Source of the DNA: Flavobacteriaceae bacterium PS02338
GTDB lineage: Bacteria; Bacteroidota; Bacteroidia; Sphingobacteriales; Sphingobacteriaceae
Length of the DNA: 64,000 nucleotides
Direction: 5' to 3'
Assembly (NCBI GenBank): GCA_029959615.1
Contig: JASCOD010000001.1
Span: 372,001 to 436,000 of the forward strand
Under the pieces are notes generated by a model, which saw only the letters and a program-made list of their open reading frames with translations, ran no database searches and was not told the origin of the DNA. The stretch's first letter is position 1, and every line of letters starts with the position of its first letter. Shown in pieces: positions 45,635 to 55,078 of this stretch. Both the position numbers and the translations under genes were made by a program.

Positions 45635-46282
45635 TCAGCCTATCACATAGCCCAACATGTAGCCATCATCAGTTTTAAAATAATTTACCTCTAGCTCTTT
45701 TGTCTCTCCCGGCAAATCTACAATGGCAATCAAATCTCCCTCATCACGTAACTTAAACGGCTTAATGTGAATATCTCGCTTGAATTCCAGTTCTTTTCTA
45801 CCATGCCATTTATAAATCGCTTCCTTCGCACACCAACAAACATAGAGGCCATTGATATTGTCGCCAATTTGTTTCTGTGCTAATTCTATATCCGATAGGA
45901 ACTTATGGCGCACCAACTTGATTTTATGTTTGATCATTTCCATATCTAGGCCTACTTTTTTGTCCTTATCGCGACTGATCATTACAGCTGCATAATCATA
46001 AGAATGGCTTAGTGAAATATGATAATCATAGTTAACCAAATAAGGCTTACCATGGTCATCCATTTGGCAATCGATATACTCTTTGGTATCGAGCATGGTT
46101 CTGAGCAATAAACGAGTGCTTAACCACTGCAGAGCTCGCTTTTCACTTTTGAAAGAATCGATGATAGCTAACTCATGCTGTTTAAGCTGTAGGCCAGACA
46201 TTAGCTGCTCATGGCTCTCTTCGATTTTCCACACCGCAAGCTCGGTATGTTCATCAATTTTTAAATCAAAAACTACGGGCAT
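45635..46282 (-). CDS. 4'-phosphopantetheinyl transferase superfamily protein
   Basis: A 215-residue Sfp-type transferase: KKVGLDMEMI supplies the acidic metal site, and CWCAKEAIYKWHGRKEL the KEA/W motif. It probably activates acyl-carrier proteins or a synthetase with a phosphopantetheine arm. A TAnnTTTG element (TACTTTTG) is 21 bases upstream. No carrier-dependent cluster is close. Confidence 0.9.
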   Translation of the reverse strand: MPVVFDLKIDEHTELAVWKIEESHEQLMSGLQLKQHELAIIDSFKSEKRALQWLSTRLLLRTMLDTKEYIDCQMDDHGKPYLVNYDYHISLSHSYDYAAVMISRDKDKKVGLDMEMIKHKIKLVRHKFLSDIELAQKQIGDNINGLYVCWCAKEAIYKWHGRKELEFKRDIHIKPFKLRDEGDLIAIVDLPGETKELEVNYFKTDDGYMLGYVIG

Positions 46283-46303
46283 CCTCTATTTAAAAAATCA
46301 ATA

Positions 46304-46311
46304 CAAAAGTA
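46304..46311 (-). promoter_or_regulatory. -7 promoter element of the PPTase gene
   Basis: TACTTTTG on the minus strand fits TAnnTTTG, 21 bases before the ATG at 46282. Confidence 0.4.
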
Positions 46312-46349
46312 TCTTAAATTAATCATAATTTAGTCCAAAAAACTTAAAA

Positions 46350-46886
46350 ATGATATTATCGGACAAACGGATACTTGAGGAGATTGACAAAGGCACCATC
46401 ATTATAGAACCTTTTAAACCCGAATGCTTAGGCACCAACTCTTATGATGTGCATTTGGGCAAATATTTAGCTACCTATAAAGACCGTGTACTCGATGCAA
46501 AATCACACAACACCATAGAGCATTTCGAAATCCCTAAAGAAGGTTTTGTACTGCAACCAGGCACTTTGTACTTGGGCGTTACCGTTGAATACACCGAAAC
46601 ACATGGCCATGTCCCTTTTTTGGAAGGCAAAAGTAGTACTGGCCGTTTAGGTATTGACATTCACGCTACTGCCGGCAAAGGCGATGTAGGTTTTTGCAAC
46701 ACTTGGACTCTAGAAATCTCTTGCGTACAACCTGTTAGGATATATGCAGGCATGCCCATTGGCCAGCTCATCTATTTTGTTGTTGAGGGAGACATTACCA
46801 ACATGTACAACACAAAAAACAACGCAAAATACAATAACAAGACCACTAGACCAGTGGAAAGTATGATGTGGAAAAACAATTTTTAA
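46350..46886 (+). CDS. dcd: dCTP deaminase
   Basis: A 178-residue enzyme that converts dCTP to dUTP for dTMP synthesis. The dUTPase-fold motifs are TNSYDVHLGKYLATY, SSTGRLGIDIHATAGKGDVG and FCNTWTLEI with the catalytic glutamate, followed by IYAGMPIGQLIYF. Length is normal. Divergent from the PPTase. Confidence 0.95.
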   Translation: MILSDKRILEEIDKGTIIIEPFKPECLGTNSYDVHLGKYLATYKDRVLDAKSHNTIEHFEIPKEGFVLQPGTLYLGVTVEYTETHGHVPFLEGKSSTGRLGIDIHATAGKGDVGFCNTWTLEISCVQPVRIYAGMPIGQLIYFVVEGDITNMYNTKNNAKYNNKTTRPVESMMWKNNF

Positions 46887-47034
46887 ACTCTTTTGAACCT
46901 TGTAACTAAAATAATAGTCTATATATAGTTAGTAAGGTGAGCTTTTTTGTAACTTAACACTATAAACATCATCAAATCAAACGCTAACAGAAAGAAAGCT
47001 TGACATAAGTGAACCAAAATTATGAATTACTTCA

Positions 47035-49725
47035 ATGAAAATTAAACTCCTAACGCTAGGCACCGTCCTTTTAAGTATCATTAGCTCTTCCTCTCTTTGG
47101 GCACAACATGCTGATTTGGATAATTTTGTTAAAAAATTGGATGAAACGACTAGTAAAAACGCCCAAGAAAAGGTTTACTTACATTTAGACAAGCCATATT
47201 ATGCCATTGGTGATGATATTTGGTTTAAAGCTTACACCGTAAATGCAAAAACAGGATTGCCATCTACCATTAGCGGTTTGCTTTACGTAGAACTGATCAA
47301 CGAGAAAGACTCCATTACCAAACAGTTAAAGCTACCCATGAGAAGCGGCATTACTTGGGGAGATTTTAAACTAACCGATTCGCTTAGCGAAGGCAATTAC
47401 CGCATTAGGGCTTACACCCAATGGATGCGTAATGCTGGTGCAGATTTTTACTTCGATAAAACGATTAAGATTGGTAACTCTTGGGCAAATAAAGTATTTA
47501 CGAGCTCTAATAATGTGGTAAGCACTGACAACAACTTACAAAAGGTTACCACCACCATAAAATTTACAGACAAGCAAAATATCCCTTACGCCAGTTCTCA
47601 GGTTACGTATGAGGTAAAACTGAACAACAAAACCGTAGAGAGGGGAAAAGGCCAGACCAATGCTCAAGGCGAAATTATCATAGAAACGGTAAACAAGCAG
47701 CCTGAAGCATTAAAAAGTGGACATATTGTAGCCAATATCACTTTGCCCAACAAGCAAGTGATTAGCAAAGACATTCCACTTAAAACCACATCAAAAAATA
47801 TTGACGTACAGTTTTTCCCAGAAGGAGGAAAACTAGTGGAGAATTTACCTAACAAAATTGGGTTAAAGGCAATAAACAGCAATGGATTGGGCGAGCTCGT
47901 TTCTGGTGTAATTATCAATAATGAAGGCACCGAGATTTCTAAGTTTGAAACCAATAAATTAGGAATGGGATCTTTTTTCCTTAACCCAATTGCCGAACAG
48001 ATCTACAAAGCTAACCTAGTATTTGCCGACGGGTCTAAAAAGACAGTTAATCTTCCTACCGCAGATAAAAGCGGTAGAGTACTTTCGGTTAGCAATATCG
48101 ATAGTGCCAAAATGTCGATAAAGGTTTATTTATCAGAAGATCTTTTAAACAAGGAGGAATATAACCTCATTGCCCAACATAACGGCATCGTATATTTTTC
48201 TACCAAAGTGGCTTCTTCCAAACAAGTTGTGGCCTTAACCGTTCCTAAAGATAGCCTACCTTCAGGCATCATTCAGATTTCATTACTTTCTGCTAATTTC
48301 AGTCCTTTAAACGAGCGTGTAGTGTTCGTTAACAACTTGCAGGACAAGATAGATATCAAACCAGAGAACCTAAAGCCTAGCTACGGAAAAAGAGCAAAAA
48401 TGGATCTTTCCTTAGCGACAACAAACAGCAACAAGCCGGTTCAAGGCAGTTTCTCTGTTGCAGTAACCAACTCTTCTACGGTAAAGCCCGATCTTGAAAA
48501 CGAAACAAATATTCTTACCAAATTGCTATTAACTTCAGACTTAGCAGGCTATGTTGAAAAACCAAACTACTACTTCCTAAATAATGATAGAAATAGCCGA
48601 TACGATCTAGACAATCTTTTGCTTACACAGGGTTGGAGAAAAGTAGACTGGAAACAAGTAGCTGACGGTGCTGAGCCTGTGGCTAAATTTCCTGTAGAAA
48701 AGAAACTTCAGATTAGCGGATTGGTAACTAAGGGAGGAAAACCTGTAGTAAAAGGGAAGGTATCTTTAGTTTCTTTCTCTGGTGGCTTCTTTATGACTGA
48801 CACCTTAACTGATGATAAAGGTCGCTTTAACTTCGACAAAATCGAGTTCTTAGATAGCACCAAATTTATAGTTCAAGCTCGTACCGATAAGGATAGAAAG
48901 TTTGTGGAAATTGTAATGGATGCAGTACCAGGACAAGTGATCAATAGAAACCCAAATACTGGTGATATCGAAGTTAACGTCAATCAATCACTAGCGGCCT
49001 ACTTACAAGAGAGCAGCAAATATTTTGATGATCAAACTAAACGTGGGCTACTTAACAGAACTATTTTGTTAGACGAAGTAAACATTGTTGAAAAACGCAA
49101 GCCAAGCTACGAGTCTTCTAACATTGGTGGTGCAGGTAACGCAGATGCCGTGTTTACAGCTAAAGATCTAGAAACCGCATTCTCACTTTCTCAATATCTG
49201 CAAGGCAGAATCGCTGGTGTTCAAATTGTAAATGGACAAGCATTTGCTAGGGGAAATCAAAGCCCAATGGCCATTATGGTTGATGGTATGAATATTGGCG
49301 GAGAAGACTTTAACTTAGATGACATTGTTGTTCAAGATATTCAGACTGTAGAAATCCTTAAAAGTGGTGCTACAACAGCCATTTATGGCATGCAAGGTGG
49401 TGCTGGTGTAATTGTGATTACTACCAAGAGAGGAGAAGGCGTTAGGTCTGTTAATCCTTACACTCCTGGATTAATTAATTACGTACCAAAAGGTTATGCA
49501 GTGGTAAGAGAATTTTACTCGCCAAAATACGATGTAAAACCTGACAGTAGACCAGACCTAAGAACAACTGTTTTCTGGGAACCGCAAATGGTAAGTGACG
49601 TAAACGGAAAGGCTAAGATCAGCTATTTCAATACCGATGTACCTGGCACTTATAGAATAGTGGTAGAAGGAATTGATGTACATGGTAACCTCGCTAGAAA
49701 AGTAATTACTTATGAAGTAAAATAA
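47035..49725 (+). CDS. MG2-like repeat and TonB-plug fusion protein without a beta-barrel
   Basis: An 896-residue exported protein (signal peptide MKIKLLTLGTVLLSIISSSS). The N-terminal half resembles alpha-2-macroglobulin MG domains (QEKVYLHLDKPYYAIGDDIW near 42-61). A carboxypeptidase-like domain follows (KLQISGLVTKGGKPVVKGKV), and then a TonB-dependent receptor plug (LQGRIAGVQIV, AIMVDGMNIG, DIQTVEILKSGATTAIYGMQ, GGAGVIVITTKRG). The last 100 residues are not a beta-barrel but another MG/A2M-like segment. Bacteroidota encode many such proteins; the likely role is periplasmic or surface protein-protein work, unproven. Confidence 0.88.
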   Translation: MKIKLLTLGTVLLSIISSSSLWAQHADLDNFVKKLDETTSKNAQEKVYLHLDKPYYAIGDDIWFKAYTVNAKTGLPSTISGLLYVELINEKDSITKQLKLPMRSGITWGDFKLTDSLSEGNYRIRAYTQWMRNAGADFYFDKTIKIGNSWANKVFTSSNNVVSTDNNLQKVTTTIKFTDKQNIPYASSQVTYEVKLNNKTVERGKGQTNAQGEIIIETVNKQPEALKSGHIVANITLPNKQVISKDIPLKTTSKNIDVQFFPEGGKLVENLPNKIGLKAINSNGLGELVSGVIINNEGTEISKFETNKLGMGSFFLNPIAEQIYKANLVFADGSKKTVNLPTADKSGRVLSVSNIDSAKMSIKVYLSEDLLNKEEYNLIAQHNGIVYFSTKVASSKQVVALTVPKDSLPSGIIQISLLSANFSPLNERVVFVNNLQDKIDIKPENLKPSYGKRAKMDLSLATTNSNKPVQGSFSVAVTNSSTVKPDLENETNILTKLLLTSDLAGYVEKPNYYFLNNDRNSRYDLDNLLLTQGWRKVDWKQVADGAEPVAKFPVEKKLQISGLVTKGGKPVVKGKVSLVSFSGGFFMTDTLTDDKGRFNFDKIEFLDSTKFIVQARTDKDRKFVEIVMDAVPGQVINRNPNTGDIEVNVNQSLAAYLQESSKYFDDQTKRGLLNRTILLDEVNIVEKRKPSYESSNIGGAGNADAVFTAKDLETAFSLSQYLQGRIAGVQIVNGQAFARGNQSPMAIMVDGMNIGGEDFNLDDIVVQDIQTVEILKSGATTAIYGMQGGAGVIVITTKRGEGVRSVNPYTPGLINYVPKGYAVVREFYSPKYDVKPDSRPDLRTTVFWEPQMVSDVNGKAKISYFNTDVPGTYRIVVEGIDVHGNLARKVITYEVK

Positions 49726-49761
49726 GGGTGCTTTTATTTTATGCTTGCATAATAAATTCAA

Positions 49762-49803
49762 ACCTCTTAGCTTTATAAAAATATAAACATAGAGCTAAGA
49801 GGT
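49762..49803 (+). promoter_or_regulatory. hairpin covering the ribosome-binding region of the enoyl-CoA hydratase gene
   Basis: ACCTCTTAGCT (49762-49772) is exactly complementary to AGCTAAGAGGT (49793-49803), which ends right at the ATG at 49804. The 3' arm holds the only Shine-Dalgarno-like bases (AGAGG). In mRNA the 11-bp stem would hide the start. Confidence 0.6.
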
Positions 49804-50571
49804 ATGAATACAATTTCCACATCTGTAAAAGACAGACTTGCCATCATCACGCTAAACAGAGGCAAATCCAATTCACTCAACCGAGAAATGGTTACAGAAT
49901 TGCAAGATATGCTTCATAACATTGAGCATGACGACAACATTGGAGCTGTAGTAATTACCGGCAAAGAGCAGTTCTTTTCTGCTGGCTTAGACCTCATAGA
50001 ACTTTATCATTACAACGAAGAAGAAGCCAAAAGTTTTTGGCATTTGTTCCTCAACTTCAGTGCAAAAATTACTGCATTCAAAAAGCCATTAATTGCCGCT
50101 ATCAATGGTCATAGTCCTGCTGGCGGCTGTGTAATTGCACTGGCCTGCGATGCAAGAGTAATGGCAGAAGGAAAGTATATTATTGGTTTAAATGAAGTTC
50201 CTGTAGGGATCATTGTTCCAAACAGCATTTTTAACTTATATTCATTTTGGCTAGGCCAAGCTAATGCTTATCGTAATTTATTAGAAGGCAAACTCTTTTC
50301 ACCCGAAGAAGCATTGGCTGTAGGCTTGGTTGATGAAGTGGTAAAACCAGAAAGTATTATGACAGCCGCCGAAAGAAAAGCTAGAAAGTATATGGCTTTT
50401 GAAGCAAATACTTGGCAGCAGAGCAAACTCAACCTGCGTAAGGACATTATTGCAGCTACCAGTGCTGATCAAAGTGCCGCTTTAGAGGTAATGCTGAAAC
50501 AATGGTGGTCGCCTGCAACAAGAGCCATTTTAAAATCGTTGATAGACAACTTGCAGAAACCAAAATCATAA
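49804..50571 (+). CDS. enoyl-CoA hydratase/isomerase family protein
   Basis: A 255-residue crotonase-fold protein, with VITGKEQFFSAGLDLIELYH near 50-69 and the oxyanion segment AINGHSPAGGCVIALACDAR near 103-122. It probably acts in fatty acid beta-oxidation, hydrating or isomerising enoyl-CoA. The usual catalytic glutamates are not obvious: GLNEVPVG holds one in the second position. It lies 78 bases upstream of an SDR oxidoreductase that resembles dienoyl-CoA reductases, so a shared beta-oxidation role is likely. Confidence 0.9.
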   Translation: MNTISTSVKDRLAIITLNRGKSNSLNREMVTELQDMLHNIEHDDNIGAVVITGKEQFFSAGLDLIELYHYNEEEAKSFWHLFLNFSAKITAFKKPLIAAINGHSPAGGCVIALACDARVMAEGKYIIGLNEVPVGIIVPNSIFNLYSFWLGQANAYRNLLEGKLFSPEEALAVGLVDEVVKPESIMTAAERKARKYMAFEANTWQQSKLNLRKDIIAATSADQSAALEVMLKQWWSPATRAILKSLIDNLQKPKS

Positions 50572-50649
50572 TTGTTTTATTGCTGAATTGCTAGTCCTTA
50601 ATATCTCCAACTTAAGGTCTCATATCTCACATCTCAATACTCAAATCTT

Positions 50650-51525
50650 ATGTACAATCAACCAATGTTAAAAGACGATGCGCTAAAAGGTAAAACTATT
50701 GTAGTTACTGGTGGCGGAACTGGCTTGGGCAAAGCAATGGGCATTTATTTTCTAAAACTGGGTGCTAATTTGGTAATTACCAGTAGGAAATTAGAGGTTT
50801 TGCAAAAAACAGCTCAAGAAATGGAAGCTGATACAGGTGGTAAAGTTTTAGCCGTACAGTGCGATGTTAGGGAAAATGCGCAGGTTGAAAATGTATTGGC
50901 TGAAACTTTGGCAAAATTTGGACGTGTAGATGTTTTAGTCAACAATGCAGCTGGTAATTTTATCTCTCCTACCGAAAGATTATCGTCCAATGCCTTTTCA
51001 AGCATCATTGATATCGTGTTAAAAGGTACTGTAAACTGTACTTTGGCTTTTGGCAAACATTGGATTAAAGAGAAACAAGCAGCCAGTGTGCTCAATATTG
51101 TAACCACTTATGCTTTTACGGGTTCAGCTTATGTAGTGCCATCTGCCTGCGCAAAAGGTGGTGTATTGGCTCTTACTCGTTCTTTAGCGGTAGAGTGGGG
51201 TAAATACGGGATTAGAACCAACGCCATTGCACCTGGGCCATTCCCAACCAAAGGCGCCTGGGACAGATTGTTGCCAGGAGATTTAGCAGAAAAGTTCGAT
51301 TTCAAAAATAGAGTGCCGTTGAAACGTGTGGGCGACCATCAGGAATTGGCCAATTTATCGGCATTTTTAGTAAGTGACTTCTCTAACTACATCAATGGCG
51401 AAATAATTACTATTGATGGTGGCGAATGGCTACAAGGCGCAGGTCAAATGAATGGATTGGAGGCAATACCATCTGAAATGTGGGATATGTTAGAACAAAT
51501 GACTAGAGGAGCTAAGGGAAGCTAA
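50650..51525 (+). CDS. SDR family oxidoreductase, 2,4-dienoyl-CoA reductase-like
   Basis: A 291-residue short-chain dehydrogenase with the TGGGTGLGKAMG cofactor motif near 20-31, NNAAGNF near 97-103, and an atypical catalytic region: TTYAFTGSAYVVPSACAKGG, where the usual YxxxK tyrosine is not in its place, as in DECR/FadH-like enzymes, followed by APGPFPTKGAWDRL. It would reduce dienoyl-CoA intermediates in unsaturated fatty acid oxidation, consistent with the upstream hydratase. Confidence 0.9.
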   Translation: MYNQPMLKDDALKGKTIVVTGGGTGLGKAMGIYFLKLGANLVITSRKLEVLQKTAQEMEADTGGKVLAVQCDVRENAQVENVLAETLAKFGRVDVLVNNAAGNFISPTERLSSNAFSSIIDIVLKGTVNCTLAFGKHWIKEKQAASVLNIVTTYAFTGSAYVVPSACAKGGVLALTRSLAVEWGKYGIRTNAIAPGPFPTKGAWDRLLPGDLAEKFDFKNRVPLKRVGDHQELANLSAFLVSDFSNYINGEIITIDGGEWLQGAGQMNGLEAIPSEMWDMLEQMTRGAKGS

Positions 51526-51544
51526 TCACACGCCATTCTTCATA

Positions 51545-51650
51545 GATCCTTCCGCTGCACGCTGAATGACAAACTGACTAAAAACTAAAGCTAATATACT
51601 TTGCTCATTTAACCCTCTTTGTTATTCCGACTTCGGAGGAATCTATTTTC
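51545..51650. repeat. GATCCTTC/GTTATTCCGAC family repeat
   Basis: Contains ATAGATCCTTCCGCTGC followed by TGAATGACAAACTGAC, and then TTATTCCGACTTCGGAGGAA, in the gap between convergent genes. Same family as 31881-31985. Confidence 0.7.
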
Positions 51651-51669
51651 AAATGGACTGAGTGATACC

Positions 51670-52614
51670 CTAAACCTTAAAAATTACCTCTGTAGCACCG
51701 TAACCAAACTTTTCTTTTTTAGCATCCATAAAAGTACGTACTTGGGGATGTTTGCTGATGGCTTTGTGAATTTGATCTCTTAAGGTACCATTACCTACGC
51801 CATGAATAAACACAATGGATAGCATTTGATGAACAATAGCTGCATCTAGAGTCTTTTGAAATTGTGCTAATTGCTCATTTAGGATTTCGGTCTGAGATAA
51901 GAAATGATGATCGTCCCTTAACCTTTCGATATGCAAATCTATTTCTTGCTGCGGCTTGGCTACTTTCGCTTTTTCTTCTTTTACGCTAAAAAAGCTCTCC
52001 TTCAATTTCTGCGCATCAATCACTAAAGCAGGCTCATCTAACCTAATTAACCAGCCATACTTATTGATTTCTACAATTTGATTTTTAGCTCCACTAAAGT
52101 CTTTAGATTTGAATCGCTTTTCCAATTGTAAAGAAGCTTTTGGCTTTACATTACCAGAAGTAAAAAACAGATTCTGAAAAGTAAAGTTAGGCCAGTTGTC
52201 TAAGTCGCCAAGGTTAGCGGTATAGACTTGCACACAGCTTTTAGGTTGAATGACACCAGCAAATTCACCTTTATAAATTCCTGCCTTTTCTGTTTTTAGA
52301 GACAACAGTAATTGATAGGAAGTTCTGTTTACTAAGGTAAAATGTGCTACCACAGAAGCTTTATTGTCTTCAGCAACCGCCAAATAAATACCATCTTCTA
52401 TAAACTTCTCGTCTACCTTTTGGGTAGGCATCGCATTATTCGCAGTATCTGCATTGCTGTGGTGCCCATGCACATAAGTCAAATTACCTTTAGCCACTGG
52501 AATTTCGAAACCATCGGTATCAGTAACTCCAACGGTTAGCTCGTTAATTTCCTTTGTAATATAACCTTCTCTCTTCTCGTCTATGAAACGAACGTAATCT
52601 CCTATTTTGAACAT
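51670..52614 (-). CDS. DUF2027 and Smr domain protein
   Basis: A 314-residue protein: an N-terminal DUF2027 region (MFKIGDYVRFIDEKREGYIT) and a C-terminal Smr domain (EIDLHIERL near 225-233 and VFIHGVGNGTLRDQI near 270-284), the domain found in MutS2. Smr domains act as nicking or RNA-cleaving nucleases in some proteins; the role here is unknown. Full length. Confidence 0.9.
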   Translation of the reverse strand: MFKIGDYVRFIDEKREGYITKEINELTVGVTDTDGFEIPVAKGNLTYVHGHHSNADTANNAMPTQKVDEKFIEDGIYLAVAEDNKASVVAHFTLVNRTSYQLLLSLKTEKAGIYKGEFAGVIQPKSCVQVYTANLGDLDNWPNFTFQNLFFTSGNVKPKASLQLEKRFKSKDFSGAKNQIVEINKYGWLIRLDEPALVIDAQKLKESFFSVKEEKAKVAKPQQEIDLHIERLRDDHHFLSQTEILNEQLAQFQKTLDAAIVHQMLSIVFIHGVGNGTLRDQIHKAISKHPQVRTFMDAKKEKFGYGATEVIFKV

Positions 52615-52759
52615 ATTTTATTTTTTAAGTCCGAAAGTCGGATGTCCGAGTCGGAAGATAAAATCTCTATTATTAAAAAAAAGGTACAAAAGCTTTGAAA
52701 CGATGTTAAAACTTCAAACCTCACAATCGTAATTCGTAAGTTTAAAATCGTAAATCAGC

Positions 52760-53806
52760 TTACCATTTTATCAACGCACTGGCCCAAGTAAAACCAGAGC
52801 CGAATGCTGCCAAGCAAACCAAGTCACCTTCTTTTATTTTTCCAGCTTCCCAAGCTTCACTCAATGCTATTGGCACTGATGCTGCTGTGGTATTGCCGTA
52901 TTTTTGGATATTATTGAATACCTTATCGTCGCTTAAACCAAGCAACTGTTGTACATACTGACTGATACGCAAATTAGCCTGATGTGGCACTAATAAATCG
53001 ATATCTTTCGCTGTATAATTATTGGCTGTCAAAGCTTCATTAATCACCTCTGGAAATTTAACTACTGCTTTCTTAAAAACCGCAGGGCCATCCATGTAAG
53101 GTAATGCTGCGCCGCTTTCTATTTGCTCTGGGGTAATGAAAAGCCCACCTAATTCTTGATCTGGAAATGCTGGCTTATCTTTTAGCCACTTATTAGCATG
53201 AGCCCCAGGATAATGCATCGCTAGAATCTCCGCATCTGCGCCATCGCTATGTAAATGTGTACTTAAAATTCCTTGACCCTCTTTTTCTGCTCTTTGTAAA
53301 ACCGCAGCTCCGGCACCATCACCAAAAATTACAGACACATTACGGCTACGGGTTTCAAAATCCATAGCGAATGAATGTTTCTCGCTACCTACCACTAATA
53401 TATTCTTGTACATACCCGTTTTGATGAACTGGTCTGCAACAGAAAGTGCATACACAAAGCCCGAACATTGGTTACGGATATCTAAAGCACCTACTTCTTT
53501 CATCCCCATTTCGCGTTGCAATAGCACACCACAACCAGGAAAATAATAATCTGGACTTAGCGTAGCGAAGATGATGAAATCGATATCGTCTTTGCTAACC
53601 TCTGCTCTTTCCATGGCAACTTTGGCCGCTTCAATGCCCATCGTAGTGGTGGTTTCTTCATACCGATCTGCAAAACGACGTTCCTTAATCCCAGTACGTT
53701 CTTGTATCCATTCATCGTTAGTTTCCATGAAACGTGACAAATCATCATTAGTGTACACATTTTTTGGTACGTAATGACCAATTCCAGCAATTTTTGAACT
53801 ATACAT
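52760..53806 (-). CDS. fabH: beta-ketoacyl-ACP synthase III
   Basis: A 348-residue KAS III, starting MYSSKIAGIGHYVPKNVYTN. The catalytic cysteine is in NQCSGFVYAL, the histidine in PHQANLRI, and the asparagine in YGNTTAASVPIAL, with the terminal GSGFTWASALIKW. It starts fatty acid synthesis by joining acyl-CoA and malonyl-ACP. The ATG at 53806 is preferred over an upstream TTG; a TATCTTTG element lies 18 bases before it. A divergent KAS III is at 13376. Confidence 0.95.
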   Translation of the reverse strand: MYSSKIAGIGHYVPKNVYTNDDLSRFMETNDEWIQERTGIKERRFADRYEETTTTMGIEAAKVAMERAEVSKDDIDFIIFATLSPDYYFPGCGVLLQREMGMKEVGALDIRNQCSGFVYALSVADQFIKTGMYKNILVVGSEKHSFAMDFETRSRNVSVIFGDGAGAAVLQRAEKEGQGILSTHLHSDGADAEILAMHYPGAHANKWLKDKPAFPDQELGGLFITPEQIESGAALPYMDGPAVFKKAVVKFPEVINEALTANNYTAKDIDLLVPHQANLRISQYVQQLLGLSDDKVFNNIQKYGNTTAASVPIALSEAWEAGKIKEGDLVCLAAFGSGFTWASALIKW

Positions 53807-53824
53807 AGTAGGTGGTTTGATAAA

Positions 53825-53832
53825 CAAAGATA
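53825..53832 (-). promoter_or_regulatory. -7 promoter element of fabH
   Basis: TATCTTTG on the minus strand, 18 bases before the chosen ATG. Confidence 0.5.
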
Positions 53833-54201
53833 TGGTAATTTACGATTTTGTTGGAATAAAGAGCAAGGAGCAAAGAATAAGGATTGAGAAGGCCAATTTC
53901 GTCTTCAAACTTACTTCAAAAATTTTGCGATTAATTTAACGCTAAGTTTTATGTGGTAGCTTTTGTTAGCTAACCCAATTGAAGCGGATATGCTTTATTG
54001 TATACGTTAGTAAGACTCTGTAAATTTTGAATCTTACGAAGTCTAGCATACTAACATTCACAAAAAGATTGCAGCAAAAAGCAAGACTATCAGCTCCGAA
54101 GAACTACAGATTTTGCTTCTATAAAAAGGTAAGAAATTGATACTGTGAAATGTTTTCGAATCAAATCGAAAATCTTCAATCATAATTCGTAAATCTATTT
54201 G
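53833..54201. other. intergenic DNA between divergent fabH and clpS
   Basis: About 370 bases with no supportable gene or RNA. Besides the promoter elements at the two ends I see only a low-complexity stretch (GAGCAAGGAGCAAAGAATAA) similar to the one at 14570-14620. Confidence 0.5.
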
Positions 54202-54209
54202 TATTTTTG
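54202..54209 (+). promoter_or_regulatory. -7 promoter element of clpS
   Basis: TATTTTTG matches TAnnTTTG and ends 4 bases before the ATG at 54214, which implies a leaderless transcript. Confidence 0.4.
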
Positions 54210-54213
54210 CAGC

Positions 54214-54495
54214 ATGTCGACACAAACCAAGGAAGAAACCTTTACCCTTGAGGAGATTTTAACTTCGTTGAAAACCGTTCATCGCTTAATTCTTTGGAAT
54301 GACGATGTAAATACATTTGACCATGTAATTTGGTGCATGATGCGCTATTTAGATTACAGTGAAACCCAAGCCGAAAAAATTGCTTGGGAAGTACACAACA
54401 AAGGCAAATGCGCAGTATTGGAAGGTTCTTTTACCGAAATGGAAGTGTATCGAAAAATCTTACAGCAAGAAGGTTTAACCGTTACTGTTGACTAG
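54214..54495 (+). CDS. clpS: ATP-dependent Clp protease adaptor ClpS
   Basis: A 93-residue adaptor that delivers N-degron substrates to ClpAP. The motifs are ILWNDDVNTFDHVIWCMM and EVHNKGKCAVLEGSF, normal for ClpS. The ATG at 54214 (MSTQTKEETFT) is preferred over an upstream TTG. The end overlaps the convergent NTF2-like gene by 14 bases. Confidence 0.95.
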   Translation: MSTQTKEETFTLEEILTSLKTVHRLILWNDDVNTFDHVIWCMMRYLDYSETQAEKIAWEVHNKGKCAVLEGSFTEMEVYRKILQQEGLTVTVD

Positions 54496-54958
54496 CTTTC
54501 TGTAGGTATTCATCTAATTTTTTCTTAGCAGTTTGACGCACTTTTTCCTTAAAGGAGTTGGTCCAACCTAGTAAAAAACCGCCCGCTCCAAAGGCTTGTT
54601 TTGCCCATTTGTAAAAATCGAAGGTATCTGTGTGCCTAATGATTTTTCCATCTTCAATTTCAAATTCAGCATCAATTTTATTAATTACTTTTCTGCCTGT
54701 TGCCGTAAAAGTATAATGTGCTTCCCAGTAAGCGGTTACTTTATCCCCTTCTTCTCTGATGTTACCAAAGGTTAACTTCATATCACCACTTCTCGAGATC
54801 AGCATTTGCCACATAGCCCTAGCTTGTTGCGCATCTAAGTCACGAAAAACAGAATCATTAAAAACGGCATTATCGGCGTAAGTATTCTGCATAGTTTTGT
54901 AATCCTTCTGCTGAAAAGCGGTATAAAACTGATGGATCAATTGTTCGTTAGCTGTCAT
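54482..54958 (-). CDS. SnoaL/NTF2-like protein
   Basis: A 158-residue protein with a cone-shaped NTF2 fold: IHQFYTAFQQKDYKTMQNTY, then a central FGNIREEGDKVTAYWEAHYT and IRHTDTFDFYKWAKQAFG. The family binds small hydrophobic ligands or has enzyme roles; this one cannot be assigned. Its 3' end overlaps clpS. Confidence 0.85.
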   Translation of the reverse strand: MTANEQLIHQFYTAFQQKDYKTMQNTYADNAVFNDSVFRDLDAQQARAMWQMLISRSGDMKLTFGNIREEGDKVTAYWEAHYTFTATGRKVINKIDAEFEIEDGKIIRHTDTFDFYKWAKQAFGAGGFLLGWTNSFKEKVRQTAKKKLDEYLQKASQQ

Positions 54959-55078
54959 GGTTTGAATATTTGCTTTGCTAATTTAAGTTTATCCAAACAA
55001 TTAACCTTACAAAAACATTAATTTGATGAAGATGGTTTATCTTTATAAGGATAACCTTAAAAATAAATCTTAAAATAG

